Positions 44,940-56,510 of a DNA stretch of 64,000 nt are shown here, in pieces; the first letter of the stretch is position 1; each line of letters begins with the position of its first letter. Both the position numbers and the translations under genes were made by a program. The stretch comes from Salvator merianae (taxonomy: Eukaryota; Chordata; Lepidosauria; Squamata; Teiidae), in NCBI GenBank assembly GCA_003586115.2, contig QVOM02000073.1:49241650-49305649 (forward strand), in the 5' to 3' direction. The notes below the pieces were generated by a model. The model was not told the DNA's origin and did no database searches. It saw only the letters and a program-made list of their open reading frames with translations.

Positions 44940-47535
44940 CAAATGGGGTTGGAGAGGGCCATGGCAGTTCAACTGCAGGCATACTTGCAGGAAGGTGATT
45001 GTCTGGATTTGTTTCAGTCCAGTTTCAAGTCTGGACATAACACTGAAACTGTCTTGATCCTGGTTGATGACCTTCACTGGGAAAGGGGTGAGGGAAGTGC
45101 CATGCTGCTGACTATCCATGACCTCTCAGAGGCTTTTGAAACCAACAACCATGGTATTCTTCTTGAGAGGATCCAGGAAATGGGAATGGGATGGAAAGCA
45201 CTGCAGTGGTTCAGTTCCAGCTCCAAGGGATATGATACAAGGGAGTTGTCATGCCACAGTGGTGATGGTGTTCAGCTCCCTGGAAATTAGTCTCAGGGGT
45301 CAAATTTATCCACTATGGTTTTTAACATCTATATGAAATTGCTGGGAGAGGTCATCTGGACATTTGGAGTGAGGTACCATCACCATCAGTATATTGATAA
45401 CATCCATCTCTATCTCTCCATTCCACCTGAATCAGGAGAGGTATTTCTGGTGCTTGACCATTGCCTAGAGACAGTAATGGGCTGGATGCAGACCATAAGC
45501 TGAATCCAACCAAGATAGAAGTTCAGTGACTTCTGGGAAGATTGTCGAATGTAGTTGCTGAGAGGAATTTTTCCTCCGAGCAAACCACAACATGAGGAGA
45601 CAGAGGGGGGAGTCTAAACCCCCTTTGTCAGAAGATTTCATCTCCCTGAGTGACAGGGAGACGGAGGGATTCCTTGTTAGAGCTCCAAACAAGTGTCCTC
45701 ACAAGCGGGGGCAGCGAGGGACTCGCGGCAGCCCGCATACGGGAGGAGCTGGACGGAGCTGAAGGAATATCAACAACATTCCCAAGTTATGTTGTGTGTC
45801 ATCTCTAAAGGCAGTAAGTTCAGCTGATCCTCTTTTAATTCATGAAGATACTAACCTTAAGAGAAACATTAAGGGAAAAAAAACTCTCTACAATTACAGC
45901 CTGGATAATATATGCCGAAAGTTTAAACATCGTCATTCAGCAAGATGCTAAAATATTTGCAAAGGCTTTTAATCTTTAGATAAATCATTCAAAGTTGTTT
46001 GTTTTAACACGCCGGGGTCTTCAGTATCTCATTAAAATATACTGGAACTGCCTCTTATAAACTAAGATAAGCAGACTGGGAAGATTAATGCTTCCGGCTG
46101 CTGCTCTTCAACTGAGAGTAAAAAAATATTTGCTCTTAACAGTGAATGACAATTAGAGGGCTTCTTCAGAGGACTAAGTCATAAGTGCTGCGGAACGTAT
46201 ACTGGAGGATTGAATCATTGAATCTTAAATCTGGGACATTGTGAAATCTGGTGACAAGAAAGTTGAAACTAGAAAAAGATAAACAGCCAAAAGAGCAGAG
46301 GTGTGCCTTGGAATTAGACCCAATGATTTCTATTCATAAAAAATTGGACTTTATTTTTCAGGAATTGCATAGATCCTTTGAAAATCAGGGGCAGAATTTT
46401 GAGAGATTAAGACAAGACCTTAAAAATGAAATAGGTGTCGTATGCACTGAACTTCATGAAATAAAGGATAAGGCTCTGAAACTGGATGATTTTAAGGCAG
46501 ACATTCCTCAGACAAAATTTATGGCACAAGAAATACAAATAGAGGCATCTGAACCGAGCATAGACAAAGTGTCAAGGGATGTAATGGTGTTCTTGTGAGA
46601 AAAGTTACAAGAGATGTTGTTCTAGTGAGTCAGTATGAGTCACTACTAGTTAAAAATGTTAGTTGACGAATCATGAATCCTTTAGTGTAATTTTATATAT
46701 CTAAAAATAAAATTAAAAGAAAAAAAGAAAAAAAAGATAGAAGTTCAGTGTAATCAGAGGTTCTTGAGCCCATGAACTTGGGAGATATCCTGTTCTTGAG
46801 AGGGTTTTATTACCCTGGAAGAAATAGCTGCATAGGTAGCAGAACTTGTTGCTGTCATTGAAGGCTCAGGTAGCAGGTCAGGAGTATCTACTTCCACCTC
46901 AGGCTTGTTTGTCAACAACAGTTCTTAAACAGAGATTACTTGGCCACAGTGATTCATGCTTTAGCAACCTCTAAACTGGACTATCTGGGACAGCTTTTGA
47001 AGACAGGTAATACGACTGCTAACAGGTACTTCTGGTGGGGTGCAAAACTCACTGGTTTTAAAGGAACTGCATAGGTTGGTTGGTCTTAATGGAACTGCTC
47101 AATTCAAGATTCTAATATTGACTTTAAAAGTCCTAAACAATCTTGGCCTCAACTTTCTAAAGGAGCATCTCCCCCCATATAGGTCTGCCCATCGGTTAAG
47201 ATCTACAGGGGAGATCCTGTGACCCTCTTGGTTGTGCCACTAAAATCAGTGGCCAAAGGTGCAGGGTATGTGAGAGGGTCGTCTTCATGGTGGCCCCCAG
47301 ACTGTGGGATGACCTGATCTCTGACTTTAATCTAGCCCCATTATTGTACCCATTCATACATTTGATAATGATGGACCTCTTCACCATATATTTGCTGAAA
47401 AAGTAGCTTACCTTCCCCTTTCAGACACTAATCTGTGGTTTTAATGAACTGAATTTTAATTGTGTTTGTTTTAACTTTATTGTAACCTGTCATGAGACCT
47501 TAGCGTGTAAGGCAGAATCGAAATTTAAATAAATA
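44940..47535 (+). mobile_element. L2-like LINE, dead, interrupted by an L1 insertion
   Basis: Plus-strand non-LTR element in two halves, 44940-45528 and 46734-47535. The first half encodes RT palm pieces (DLFQSSFKSGHNTETVLILV, then LSEAFETNNHGILLERI). The catalytic block, usually YADDTQLYLS, reads YIDNIHLYLS at about 45390-45419, so the catalytic aspartates are lost. The second half encodes the C-terminal region (LKELHRLVGLNGTAQFKIL; NNLGLNFLKEHLPPYRS) and ends in an L2-type tail with AAATAAATA near 47525. The same peptides appear in the copies at 57657 and 59140. I place it in the L2/CR1 group on the RT wording; the exact family needs a library search. Confidence 0.85.
45529..46733 (+). mobile_element. 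Internally deleted L1 nested in the L2-like LINE
   Basis: This 1,205-bp insert is flanked by a perfect 17-bp target-site duplication, AAGATAGAAGTTCAGTG, at 45512-45528 and 46734-46750. It starts ACTTCTGGGAAGATTG, like the 5' end of vertebrate L1 elements. It has a GC-rich leader with an L1-like 5' UTR, then a partial ORF1-like frame at 46251-46598 rich in heptad-like runs (FQELHRSFENQGQNFERLRQ). There is no ORF2, endonuclease or RT. It ends with AATAAAA-type signals and an A-rich tail. The 5' end is intact while the middle is lost, so this is not ordinary 5' truncation. Confidence 0.85.
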
Positions 47536-50106
47536 CATTAGGAACTGTATACAGTTACGAAGAATCTTATGGTCTGCAAGAAAACCTCATCGATCAGTCC
47601 TGGACCAAATAAAACCTGACTACTATCATAAAGCAATGATTTGCAAAGAGATGTTCTCATATTTGGGGTATATGATACCATGTAGGTGGACAAAGGACTA
47701 AAAACATCATTGTGTTTGGCAAGATTGGGGGAAGCAGAAGGGCAAAACAATGGATAAGACACATGGGTGGGACTAGTGTATTCTCCTTGGAAGAGTTAAA
47801 AGACCTTACTAAATGAAATGAACCTCATTTGATGGCACCTAATACACCAGTGTGTGGATTTGCTTATTTGTGCCTTTTCTTGCATATTGATATATGGTTT
47901 TTTTGCTGCTTTTTGTCCAATAGCAGGCATTTTAGAATTTCTATGCCCTGCCTCAAAAAATCTTTATGATATTTTGTTCTACAGTTTCATCATTGCAGCT
48001 CTCCCTTTTTCCCCTTCTAACTTTCCTGAGATCTTCTCTGCTTCATGTTTCTTGAACTATTAATTTTGGATTTCATTTTCTAATTGGTCTACTTGCAAGA
48101 AAGTCTTTTCAATTATTATAAACTGTTACCTCTCTACACAATCTCTAAACACTGTAGAAATGCCAACAACATTGCCATCACGACTGGACCTGCAGACAGC
48201 CTCAGCATCATATTGCGGATCTGGTGTTTTATTGGCCACTTAATTCATAGTCTACTTCCCTCAGTGTTTGCTCTCCTTGCATTGAACCAACCTATTGGTT
48301 GTTTGGTGAGGCTCCTGCAACTTTGCTTCAATAGTAAATTCTGAAAGCTCACCAAGCACCAAAAAAAAACCCAAAAGAAAGGAGTCAGGTGTGTTGTGAG
48401 CTCCAGGAAGCTACTATCAAAATCATGTTGTAGGAGCCTCACCAGACATCTGGTAAGTCATTTCAGTGCTGGGGGAGCCCAGGTGTTATCTGGCAATGTT
48501 GCCTTTCTGTTAAGGGCATTGCCCTTTGTGCTCGGGAAATAGCCTACTACTTATTTGAGTGTCTCTCATCACACTCGAGACAGTGTCTATCTTCCTGCAT
48601 TGTTTCTTCAATGATTATTAACAGGGTCTCCACATCCCGTTAAGAAGAGAATTAAGACTTGATTAAATTAAACAGGTATTTTGGAAGCACAACTCCCATC
48701 AGCTCCAGCCAGTGTCATCAGTGACAAGCAATGATTGCAGTTGTAGCTCAGAAACACTTCTGTGGCTTAGCCGAGATGCTCTTTTGTTTTACAACTGTAA
48801 ACTAAGAAATCAACAGTGTACAACAACTACCATACTGCAAATCATAGTAGGCTCTTAACTGTGAAATCAGATTAGTCAGACTTCACAGTCAAGTTTTATT
48901 CTTTGCATACGCTCTTTCAAGCACAGAAAAATTATTATTTAAAGTGCTGTGTTATATTCCATAGAGTCTTGCTCCTTGCCAGGATGAAAAGAAAACAACT
49001 CAAAGCACTCAAGCCTCTATCCTTTATCAAAAGAGAAATGAAGAATAAAATAAAAATTACACTTCTATTCAACTCCATGGTGCAAAAACTACCAAAACAG
49101 ATTAAAGGGAGCTTTAGATACCCTTACCCAAAGCAAGGCAGTCTAAGACTGAGAACATACAAATGAGATATAATGCCTCTGTGCCTCAGATTAAAGGAGA
49201 CTGTTAATTGTCTTTTGCCAGGCAGAATATCTGGTTTCCTTGGAGCACTCAGCAACTCTCATTTGCTTCATGCACAAGGAGCTACAGCTCAAGTAGTCTT
49301 TAAAGGCAGAGGAACTTTCTTCATCTATAATCTCATGACAGAATCAGCTTTAGGTCTTCAAAGATAGTTTTAATCTGTTCCATGGTAGATGCTGATAAAG
49401 TGGTTGCTTCAGAAGCCATCACAATTTTAAACTGAAATCTCCAGAAACATTTAAATCTTCTTTTCCCCCAGGGGATGAGAAAGAATGAATCCTGCAACAT
49501 GGTTCTGGAGTTTCTGGGCATCGATCCTGCAGGACCATGACCCTCTTTCTTTTATGCAGTGGGTCCGGGAGGTCTTACAGCACAATTGAATTTTTTCTTT
49601 CTTTTTCCATTGCACAAAGCATGGTAGAGCATAGTGCTCTTAGGTTGTTTGTTACTAGGTCATATATGGCCCAGTGTATATATTCAGTGCAGTCTCTCCA
49701 TCTTGCAAATCAAAATTAGGTAGAAGTTCTCACATGCATGGTGGGAAAATTGTGAGCAAAGTTTCCTTCCATTCTAGCCATCTTAAACGCAAACATCTGC
49801 TGTTCACTTTCCTCAGTTTGTCTTAAAGTCTGCATCCAGACATCACATACTTATTCCACTATATTTGGATATTCTGAAATAAAGCATGGATATTCTAGCT
49901 TGGGTTCCAGTGATTCCATCTGCTTCGTGTGCACAACATTGTTTTCTAAGGCTTCAGAGGCTGCATACTTGATTGCCTCGAGTTGATACACCATAGTGGG
50001 GGGTTTTCTCTTTAAAATGTCTTTTATAAAAATGTCTTTTATAGGCAGTTAATCTCGTTCAATTAAGGGAAAAAAAATGCATCCAGGATGCTTCACTTAT
50101 TCCTAG
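47536..50106. other. Single-copy DNA, no gene seen
   Basis: Only the small inverted-repeat element at 48305 is recognised. Confidence 0.5.
48305..48443. mobile_element. Small inverted-repeat element
   Basis: Arms GGTGAGGCTCCTGCAACTTT and (right, reverse complement) GGTGAGGCTCCTACAACATG, extending weakly inward to GAAAGCTCACC and GGAGCTCAC. About 139 bp, single copy in this window. Confidence 0.5.
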
Positions 50107-50114
50107 GTCCTATG

Positions 50115-50322
50115 CAGGCCTCTAGCCAACTCCATATATATGGGGGGACATCACAAATTTTGGGATGAATGAGTAATATGTCACATTTTTTTCTGTAACA
50201 ATTCTACATTAGTATAATAGAAAAAAAAATACACAGGACAAGCTTTTTGAGGAGGGGCAAAAAAATGGGGGGCTGGCCCCCTTCTAGCCCCCCTCTCCCC
50301 TCCCCCCCCGGCTACAGGCCTG
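50115..50322. mobile_element. hAT-like element with 8-bp duplication
   Basis: A 208-bp element flanked by a perfect 8-bp duplication GTCCTATG (50107-50114 and 50323-50330). Terminal inverted repeats are CAGGCCTCTAGCC on the left and CAGGCCTGTAGCC on the right (reverse complement). The interior is AT-rich with a C-rich, G-rich right third (50262-50312). No transposase. Confidence 0.88.
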
Positions 50323-50864
50323 GTCCTATGCTTCTTACAGACATACAATCCTCTTTGAAAAAGTTTTTGCATTTACTTTCTTTGAAATACTCCTTTTTCA
50401 ACGTTGTCAAATCACTAAATACTGCATTTCCAAAGATTTGGTGAAAAGACAGGGAGCAGATTTGTTTTGTTTGGAAAGGCTGCTTTTGCAAGAGGTGAAA
50501 TACTGTCTTCCCTGATGTCAGGCCACAACCCCTAGAAATACTTTTAAAGAAATAAGCATATCAAATTTCTTTTCGTTGCTTAAGAGAGAGGCATAACTAG
50601 AATTGGGTATTCAAAAGCCAACAAAAAAAACCCAATTTACTCATCAACATAGTAACAGGGGTTTTTTGATGTTGCCCCACCTGTAAAAAGGCATGAAGTG
50701 ATTTAGATTAAAAATCATCAAGGACCTCTTCCTCCAAAATCTCTGGTTTCAAAAAATGGCATTCCTCTTCAAAAGCCACAGAAGAATGGATCCGGAAATG
50801 TTTGGCCCCACTATATTGCATCCTCATTGCAAATTTGTGTTTGAAGCAAATTTCCACCATTTTT

Positions 50865-51210
50865 TAAATTAATTTTTCACATTTTACCCTACTGATCCAC
50901 CAGCAGTGCCTAATGCAGTTTACAAACCAAGATCAAAACAATAAACTAGAATATACTAAATGCAAAACCCCTAAACATTGATTAAAAATATCTCCTTTGG
51001 CAAGACCGTTCCTTGGTGAGGAAGAACTCAGTATTTTCCATGGATTTGGGTAGTAATGGGGGAGGTGGTTACTCAGGATATCCAGTCCTAGGTTGTGTAG
51101 GAGAGCACTGACATCATTTGGGAGCACTGGCATATTGGCAGCTAGTGCAGAATACGCAAAACCATTGTTATATGGGTCCACCATTTCAGCTCTGAGTAGC
51201 AACAAGGGTG
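50865..51210 (-). mobile_element. L2-like LINE 3' fragment, diverged
   Basis: On the minus strand text such as GGTAGTAGGGT and AACTGCATTAGGC and an interior like the L2 3' region are seen; plus-strand AATGCAGTTTACAAACCAAG at 50912 is the tail part. Strongly diverged. Confidence 0.4.
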
Positions 51211-52734
51211 GGTGAATAATCTGAGAGGTTATGAGGGTGTAGACATTTGTGCCAGAATACTTCTACATAGGGATGTTGGAGTTAGCATACTAGGCTCAGC
51301 CATAGCTAGGCACTGGCCCTTAAGTGACATCCTTGAATTAAGAATCACTCTAGTGATATAACAGCTGTTGCTGTTGTACCTCCAGGAAATGGGCAAACAC
51401 TATCTCCACAGCTACCCCCCCATTTTACTAGGATTCAGCCTCAATTTACTAGCAATAGTTCAACTTATCACAGTTGTGAAGCACTGCTCCATATATCCAC
51501 CACTTCTCCTGATTCAGACGATCATTAACATAGTGAAGACAACTCATTCCAGAGCTCCTATTAGATTCATGTAGAAGCTAAGCAGCATTGCAGAGAAACA
51601 AAGCCTGACCAGTCATTGCCTCTGAAAATCCTGTGATCTTGCAGCATTTCCATGGAAGGGTTTTCTAGTGCCTCCATCTAGTTGTTGCCTCAGATACCAA
51701 TTAGCAAACCAGGTGCAATCAGAATATTTATCATTTGGATAAATTCAACAAAGCGATTTACTGAGAAATTGTTAAAACTCTGGTGCTTCTACAGTGTGTT
51801 CCTCCCTATGTTCAGCAGCTTTTATCCCATGTTTCTAGCACCTGTGCTACAGCTGGCTCTGATTCCATTTAATTGGCCCATAGTCTCCAGCAAACAAAGG
51901 AACTATCTAAAATGGCATGTGTGTCCTGGATCAACCCACTGAGATGAAAATGCAAGTCAAGTATCCACCCCACTTTATATTTCAGGCTTCCAGGACTTGA
52001 GACACTTCCTTAGCAGCCATGAAATCCTGCAAAGAATACAGCATCAGGCCCCTGGTATGAATGCTGAGGTCCTCCAGCAGTATTGCTCTGTAGTACTTCA
52101 ACAGCAAATATCAAGTACACAAGTTCCATCAGTTCAAATAGGGAAGCTGTTGGGCAGAAGAGTGTGTGACAGGGGGAAAAAAATCTCCATTCTGTTTCCC
52201 TGACTCTTAAACGAACCAGATCGATCCATTCATCCACAAGTGCCATTTTGGGAACCTGCTTCTACACATGATCTGTATGGGAAGTGTATTGTCCAACACA
52301 CACTTTAAAGTAGGAATTTAGAGCATGAAGTAAAAAAGAGTGTACATTAAACGTCTCTTTAAATGATTTTTTTTTAATAAAAATGTGCAAATCATTTCAT
52401 AACAAATAGTTCTGTGTATTTCAGGTTTTGAGCTCTTTCATGAAAAGCATTGTTCAAGTTCAGAACAAAATTGGATCCTGTTTCAGCAGAACAAAATGGC
52501 CACTGAAAGTGAAAAAACTGGCAGTCATTTAATGAGCACGTGTGAAGTGATGCACGCTGAATCAAAAATCAAAATCACACACAAAGACTAATGAGATCTT
52601 AGCTGGCCGTGACTGACCAGGAATCAAATTTTGTAGTACTGTGAGTTTGATGAAACCATCCACCCAAGTGGGTGTCAACTATAAAAAGGCCAACAGTACA
52701 TTTGGGATAATTTTTTGAAATGTCATTGAAAATA

Positions 52735-52825
52735 TAACTGACTGGCCAGTGAGACAACAGGCTGCTAGACTAGATGGACCAGCAGTCTAATCCAGCAAGG
52801 CATTTCTGACACTTTTGTGTCTTCT
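52735..52825 (+). mobile_element. CR1 LINE 3' end
   Basis: AGACTAGATGGACCAGCAGT and AATCCAGCAAGGCATTTCTG match the 3' end wording of the other CR1 copies. Only the last 90 bp or so remain. Confidence 0.65.
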
Positions 52826-53617
52826 CCAAACCTCCACGCAGCTATTTTTAAAACCTTCAAACAAGGTTTGAAGTTGGCAATCTTGAGTTATATGTGCTTG
52901 AAGATGCTTTGGTAATAATCCACCCATAGCTGGTAGCAGATAAACTGGGAAAACTAACAGGACGGTGGCTTGTATAGTCTTCAGCCAAAGGTGAAAAGCA
53001 AAGAGTCTTTATTCACAGCTTCATGTTCAGAAGGACTGAAAATGACCAGTATGATCCAGCAGGATGCATAAAAACTGGAAGTGCTTTGCACTATTAATTC
53101 ATTTAATATGCAAGGATAACCACTGGAGACTTCTGAAGAAAAGCAATCTATTTTGAATATTATGAGTTGCAAAACCTGCCAGTTTCATTACAGTCTAAAT
53201 AAGAGGAAAGCACTGATGATTACAAATACCTTTTTCTTGTTCTTTCAGTCACATACTTGAAATCTCACTTTTGGAAAAAAAAACAGGTAAATTTAAACAT
53301 ACTTATTATTAGCAATTAGCTATGTTTCAAGTTTTTCAGCAACAAATATCCAGGCACCCACCCTTTTTGAAGTATTTGAAAGATGTCTTCAAGTTGTGAA
53401 AGTGTTTTGAATAAACTGGACATGATAAATAAAGTGATTTAAGAGCAAAAGATTCCTGTTCAAGGACCTGCAGAAAATTCTGTCTTGTGTTCCAAATCAG
53501 GGAAGCACTAAATTGTAAGCACATTCATGAGATACTTGAGATAAATTCAAATGATTTCACTTTCATAGAATAGTAAAGCTAAAAGCCTTTTCATTTTCCT
53601 TTCTCTTTCTGGAGAAG

Positions 53618-53700
53618 TATATATTTATTAGTTATTTCTATCCTGCTCTCTACCCTAAAGATTCAGGGCAGGTTACAATAAAACCCACAAAATAAACAAA
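53618..53700 (-). mobile_element. L2-type 3' tail, isolated
   Basis: Plus-strand reading TATTTATTAGTTATTTCTAT, CCTGCTCTCTACCCTAAAG and TCAGGGCAGGTTACAATAA. Confidence 0.6.
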
Positions 53701-54237
53701 ATTAAAATTCAATTCATTAAAAAAGAAAAGAAGAGTTGATTGGAAGGGAAGGGACTTGCTGAAATCCATCTCTTTCTAGGGCTGATGGAGCAGCCCTACC
53801 CTTCATTCCAGCTTCTGCAACTAGTGACAGAATCTTCCCAGGGCTGATGAGAAGATTCAGATGCCAGCATACGGTAAAGCTGCACTGAGAAAGTCACAAG
53901 CTGCATCCCAAATTGCTTGCTGCATTCAATGCATTCCATGACAAGGGGGCCTTTTGTCTATATATTTTATGACATTGTCAGCCATGCTACATTGTGGTTA
54001 ACTGCTGATTCTTATATCATCTAAATGCAACAAATTGGATTTAACTATGGTTCACTGAAGCATGCCAACTTGAAATTATTGTTTATGGAACTGGGTAAGT
54101 TCAGAAAACTATTGTAAATATTAAAGAACACTTGTTGGACTTCCATACGACCCATGAGGGGAGATAAGACCAAAACACTCTCTCAGGCCTCACCTTGGCC
54201 CACCAACCAGTACAAATTTTCAGTGTGCAGGATAGCT

Positions 54238-54254
54238 CCCCCCCCCCCCCCCCC
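54238..54254 (+). repeat. Run of 17 C
   Basis: An unbroken homopolymer of 17 C just upstream of the palindromic element at 54274. Confidence 0.9.
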
Positions 54255-54273
54255 ATTTTAACAGTTTGACTTT

Positions 54274-54438
54274 CAGGGTGATTCTGCACTGGCCAGTATA
54301 CCAGACCAGCAAGTGTACTAGGAGCCATCTTTCCACAGGTTGGTGCCCCCGCCTGGGACCTTCCTTGGGCCACACCAGAAGGGAGACTCCTGGTATACTT
54401 GCTGGTCTAGTATGCCACTCAGTGCAGAATCACCCTCA
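54274..54438. mobile_element. Unnamed palindromic family C, second copy
   Basis: About 165 bp with long inverted arms: left CAGGGTGATTCTGCACTGGC and ACCAGACCAGCAAGTGTACT, right GTATACTTGCTGGTCTAGTA and AGTGCAGAATCACCCTCAG. Less decayed than the copy at 19480. Confidence 0.75.
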
Positions 54439-54799
54439 GATTAAGGACAGACAGCAACATGATGTGACTTTTACAGTAACTAAAGTTCAATTCTTGGCAG
54501 AAGTGGTAACCTAAATGTGAAATCGTGGTGGTATTCTAGATGATGCAAATGCAAAGCTGCTCCTATTAATAAAATACGGCGTGACTTTTGACAGGGGAAA
54601 CCTTTACCTTCAATGCAGTCTGAGATTCACGTATTCAGAAGCAGACACACATGCCATTTTAGAGGCCTAGCCTTGATGGTCAGGGGAGAGAGAAAACTCT
54701 TATTTCCTCTGAACTTCTACGGCATTAGCAAGGTCCACAGGAACAGGAGCAGAATGGCTTCCTGTTAAATTTAGAACTTCATGGCTGCTTTGTGATGGT

Positions 54800-56067
54800 C
54801 AGGCCACTGCCAATGTATATAGAGCTGTCCCAGTTCACACAATTGAAAACCCTCTATGCATATTCCTCATATTCAGCAAATAAAGAAAGCTGATGCCACA
54901 GTCAGGAAAGACAAGAAATCTTGTCTTCTTTAGTACCTTTTGAAAGACAGTGACTGATACTAGAGAAGAACAAAAGACATATGTTAACATAATGCAGGGA
55001 CGCTTTACAAAGACAGAGAAAACTGTGGGTTTAATAAAGGCTGTGCACAGAGGCCCAACCCAGTGAACATGATCTATACATACAGAAACAGGCATCTCTT
55101 TGTACGTCTGCAAGGTTGAAAACACTCTGCCCTCCTGTGTTTAGACAGATTACATCTAGCAGTTAAGTCTATCCCCTCCACATAGGAAATCATAGTGCAA
55201 CAGTCTGCCCTAACACAATACTTGTACTGAACTTGCTGTTTACTTACAAATGCGACAAAACTTTGTGTGAGTTCTGTAGTTCTCTAAATTGCTGAAGAGT
55301 ATTCAGGAATTCCCAACTACCCATGTGCCTCTTATTGTACAAATGTGAGCAACTCTTAACGAATATTATTCAGTAAACACTGTTAACATTAATTTGATTA
55401 ATTCCCAGCAGAAAGGTAATCAGGTAACTAATTAAAGTCCACTGAACATTGAAAATTTCAGAAAACTATCCCATATGTTTGTATCTTCAGGCATCCTAGC
55501 TAGGTTAAAGACACATTAGAATGAAACATTTCCAATTAAAGATGCCAAAAAATGGGATTTAGTTTGATTGCATGACATTGCATAAGGAAGTATATTATTG
55601 AAAACTGTAAGGCATCATGCAATTATTGATAGGCTGATTCATTATTGTTCTTGAGAGATGGTTATACACTCTACGTTTATAAAACCAGTTTTGAAAAAAG
55701 CACATAAAAATGTAACATGATGAGCATTACATATGACTAACAAGTCTGTAGGGTTGAACTGTGTAAAAGTGCATTCAAAAACATAGTGTTCTAAGCTCTG
55801 TCAAAAAAAGAGGACTGCAGACAATAGATAAGATATAAATCTCAAAAGAAAATGGTTTTATAGGGTTAGACTAATGTTACAAGATCCAAATTGACAAACT
55901 TGCTTAAAATCTGCTTTCAGTCTTTTACATTTAAAATGTAACACAATTGATACAATAATAAAAAAAATACGCTTTTGTAACCAAAGTCTATTGAGTTCAA
56001 GTTATGTACACTGAGTGATCAAATAATGAATAGGCTTGGGATAGCATGACGTAATGTGATTTTGGCA
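54800..56067 (-). other. SAR1B: Probable SAR1B 3' untranslated region (end uncertain)
   Basis: Immediately downstream of the SAR1B stop codon on the minus strand is AT-rich DNA with no repeat I recognise. An ATTAAA variant polyadenylation signal reads on the minus strand near 55034-55029. The true cleavage site cannot be fixed from sequence alone. Limits are approximate. Confidence 0.45.
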
Positions 56068-56184
56068 TTAATCAATGTATTGTGCCATCCAACGAAATCC
56101 TTCACCATAGCCTTGTCGCTTTAGCACACTACACATGAAGACTTCTAGAGGTCGGGTGTTCAATTCCTTCACTGGGACATTCCC
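56068..56184 (-). CDS. SAR1B: SAR1B last coding exon (C-terminal 38 residues plus stop)
   Basis: Minus-strand exon ending in TAA at 56070-56068. It encodes the C-terminal 38 residues of the small GTPase that starts COPII coat assembly at endoplasmic reticulum exit sites. The peptide contains [20 protein letters not shown] and ends WMAQYID, which fits SAR1B rather than SAR1A (the paralogue ends WLSQYID). The acceptor is a strong pyrimidine run followed by CAG at 56187-56185, and the exon begins GGG in phase 0, joining directly to the GK end of the exon at 61177. With the 198-residue length of the family this exon covers about residues 161-198. There is no frameshift or internal stop. The neighbouring intron is full of repeats but the exon is clean, so this is the functional locus and not a processed copy. 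Confidence 0.97.
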   Translation of the reverse strand, partial: GNVPVKELNTRPLEVFMCSVLKRQGYGEGFRWMAQYID

Positions 56185-56328
56185 CTGAAAAGGAGAAAAA
56201 AAAGAGATCTGATAAAACTGAAACTCAGCCCTGACAAGACGGAGGTGCTGATGATGGAGGGAGGATCTGCCCAAGGAACAGGCTTTATTTAACCTAGAGG
56301 ATCTGGTATGTAACTTATAAGTACTGTT

Positions 56329-56510
56329 GTTATGTACCACCAAGTCATATCTGACTCCTGGCTGACTGCATGGGCACCTCTATACAGTTTATTTGTCAGA
56401 GATACAGAAGTGGTTTGCCATTGCCTACTTCCAGGAAGAGGCTGAGGAATTGAACTGGCAACCCTCTACTTTCTAGGTTGTTTGCTCTACCACTGAGCTA
56501 CGGACACTCC
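56329..56510 (-). mobile_element. tRNA-derived SINE, Sauria-like
   Basis: On the minus strand: head with TAGCTCAGTGGTAG (56500-56487), B-box-like GTTCAATTCC, body GGCAATGGCAAACCACTTCT, and a 3' end GTCAGATATGACTTGGTGGT. In the last SAR1B intron, 145 bp from the last exon, same strand as the gene. Confidence 0.82.

Larger units (their letters stand above)
51211..54237. other. Single-copy DNA, no gene seen
   Basis: Holds a CR1 3' end at 52735 and an L2-type tail at 53618. No exon seen. Confidence 0.5.
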
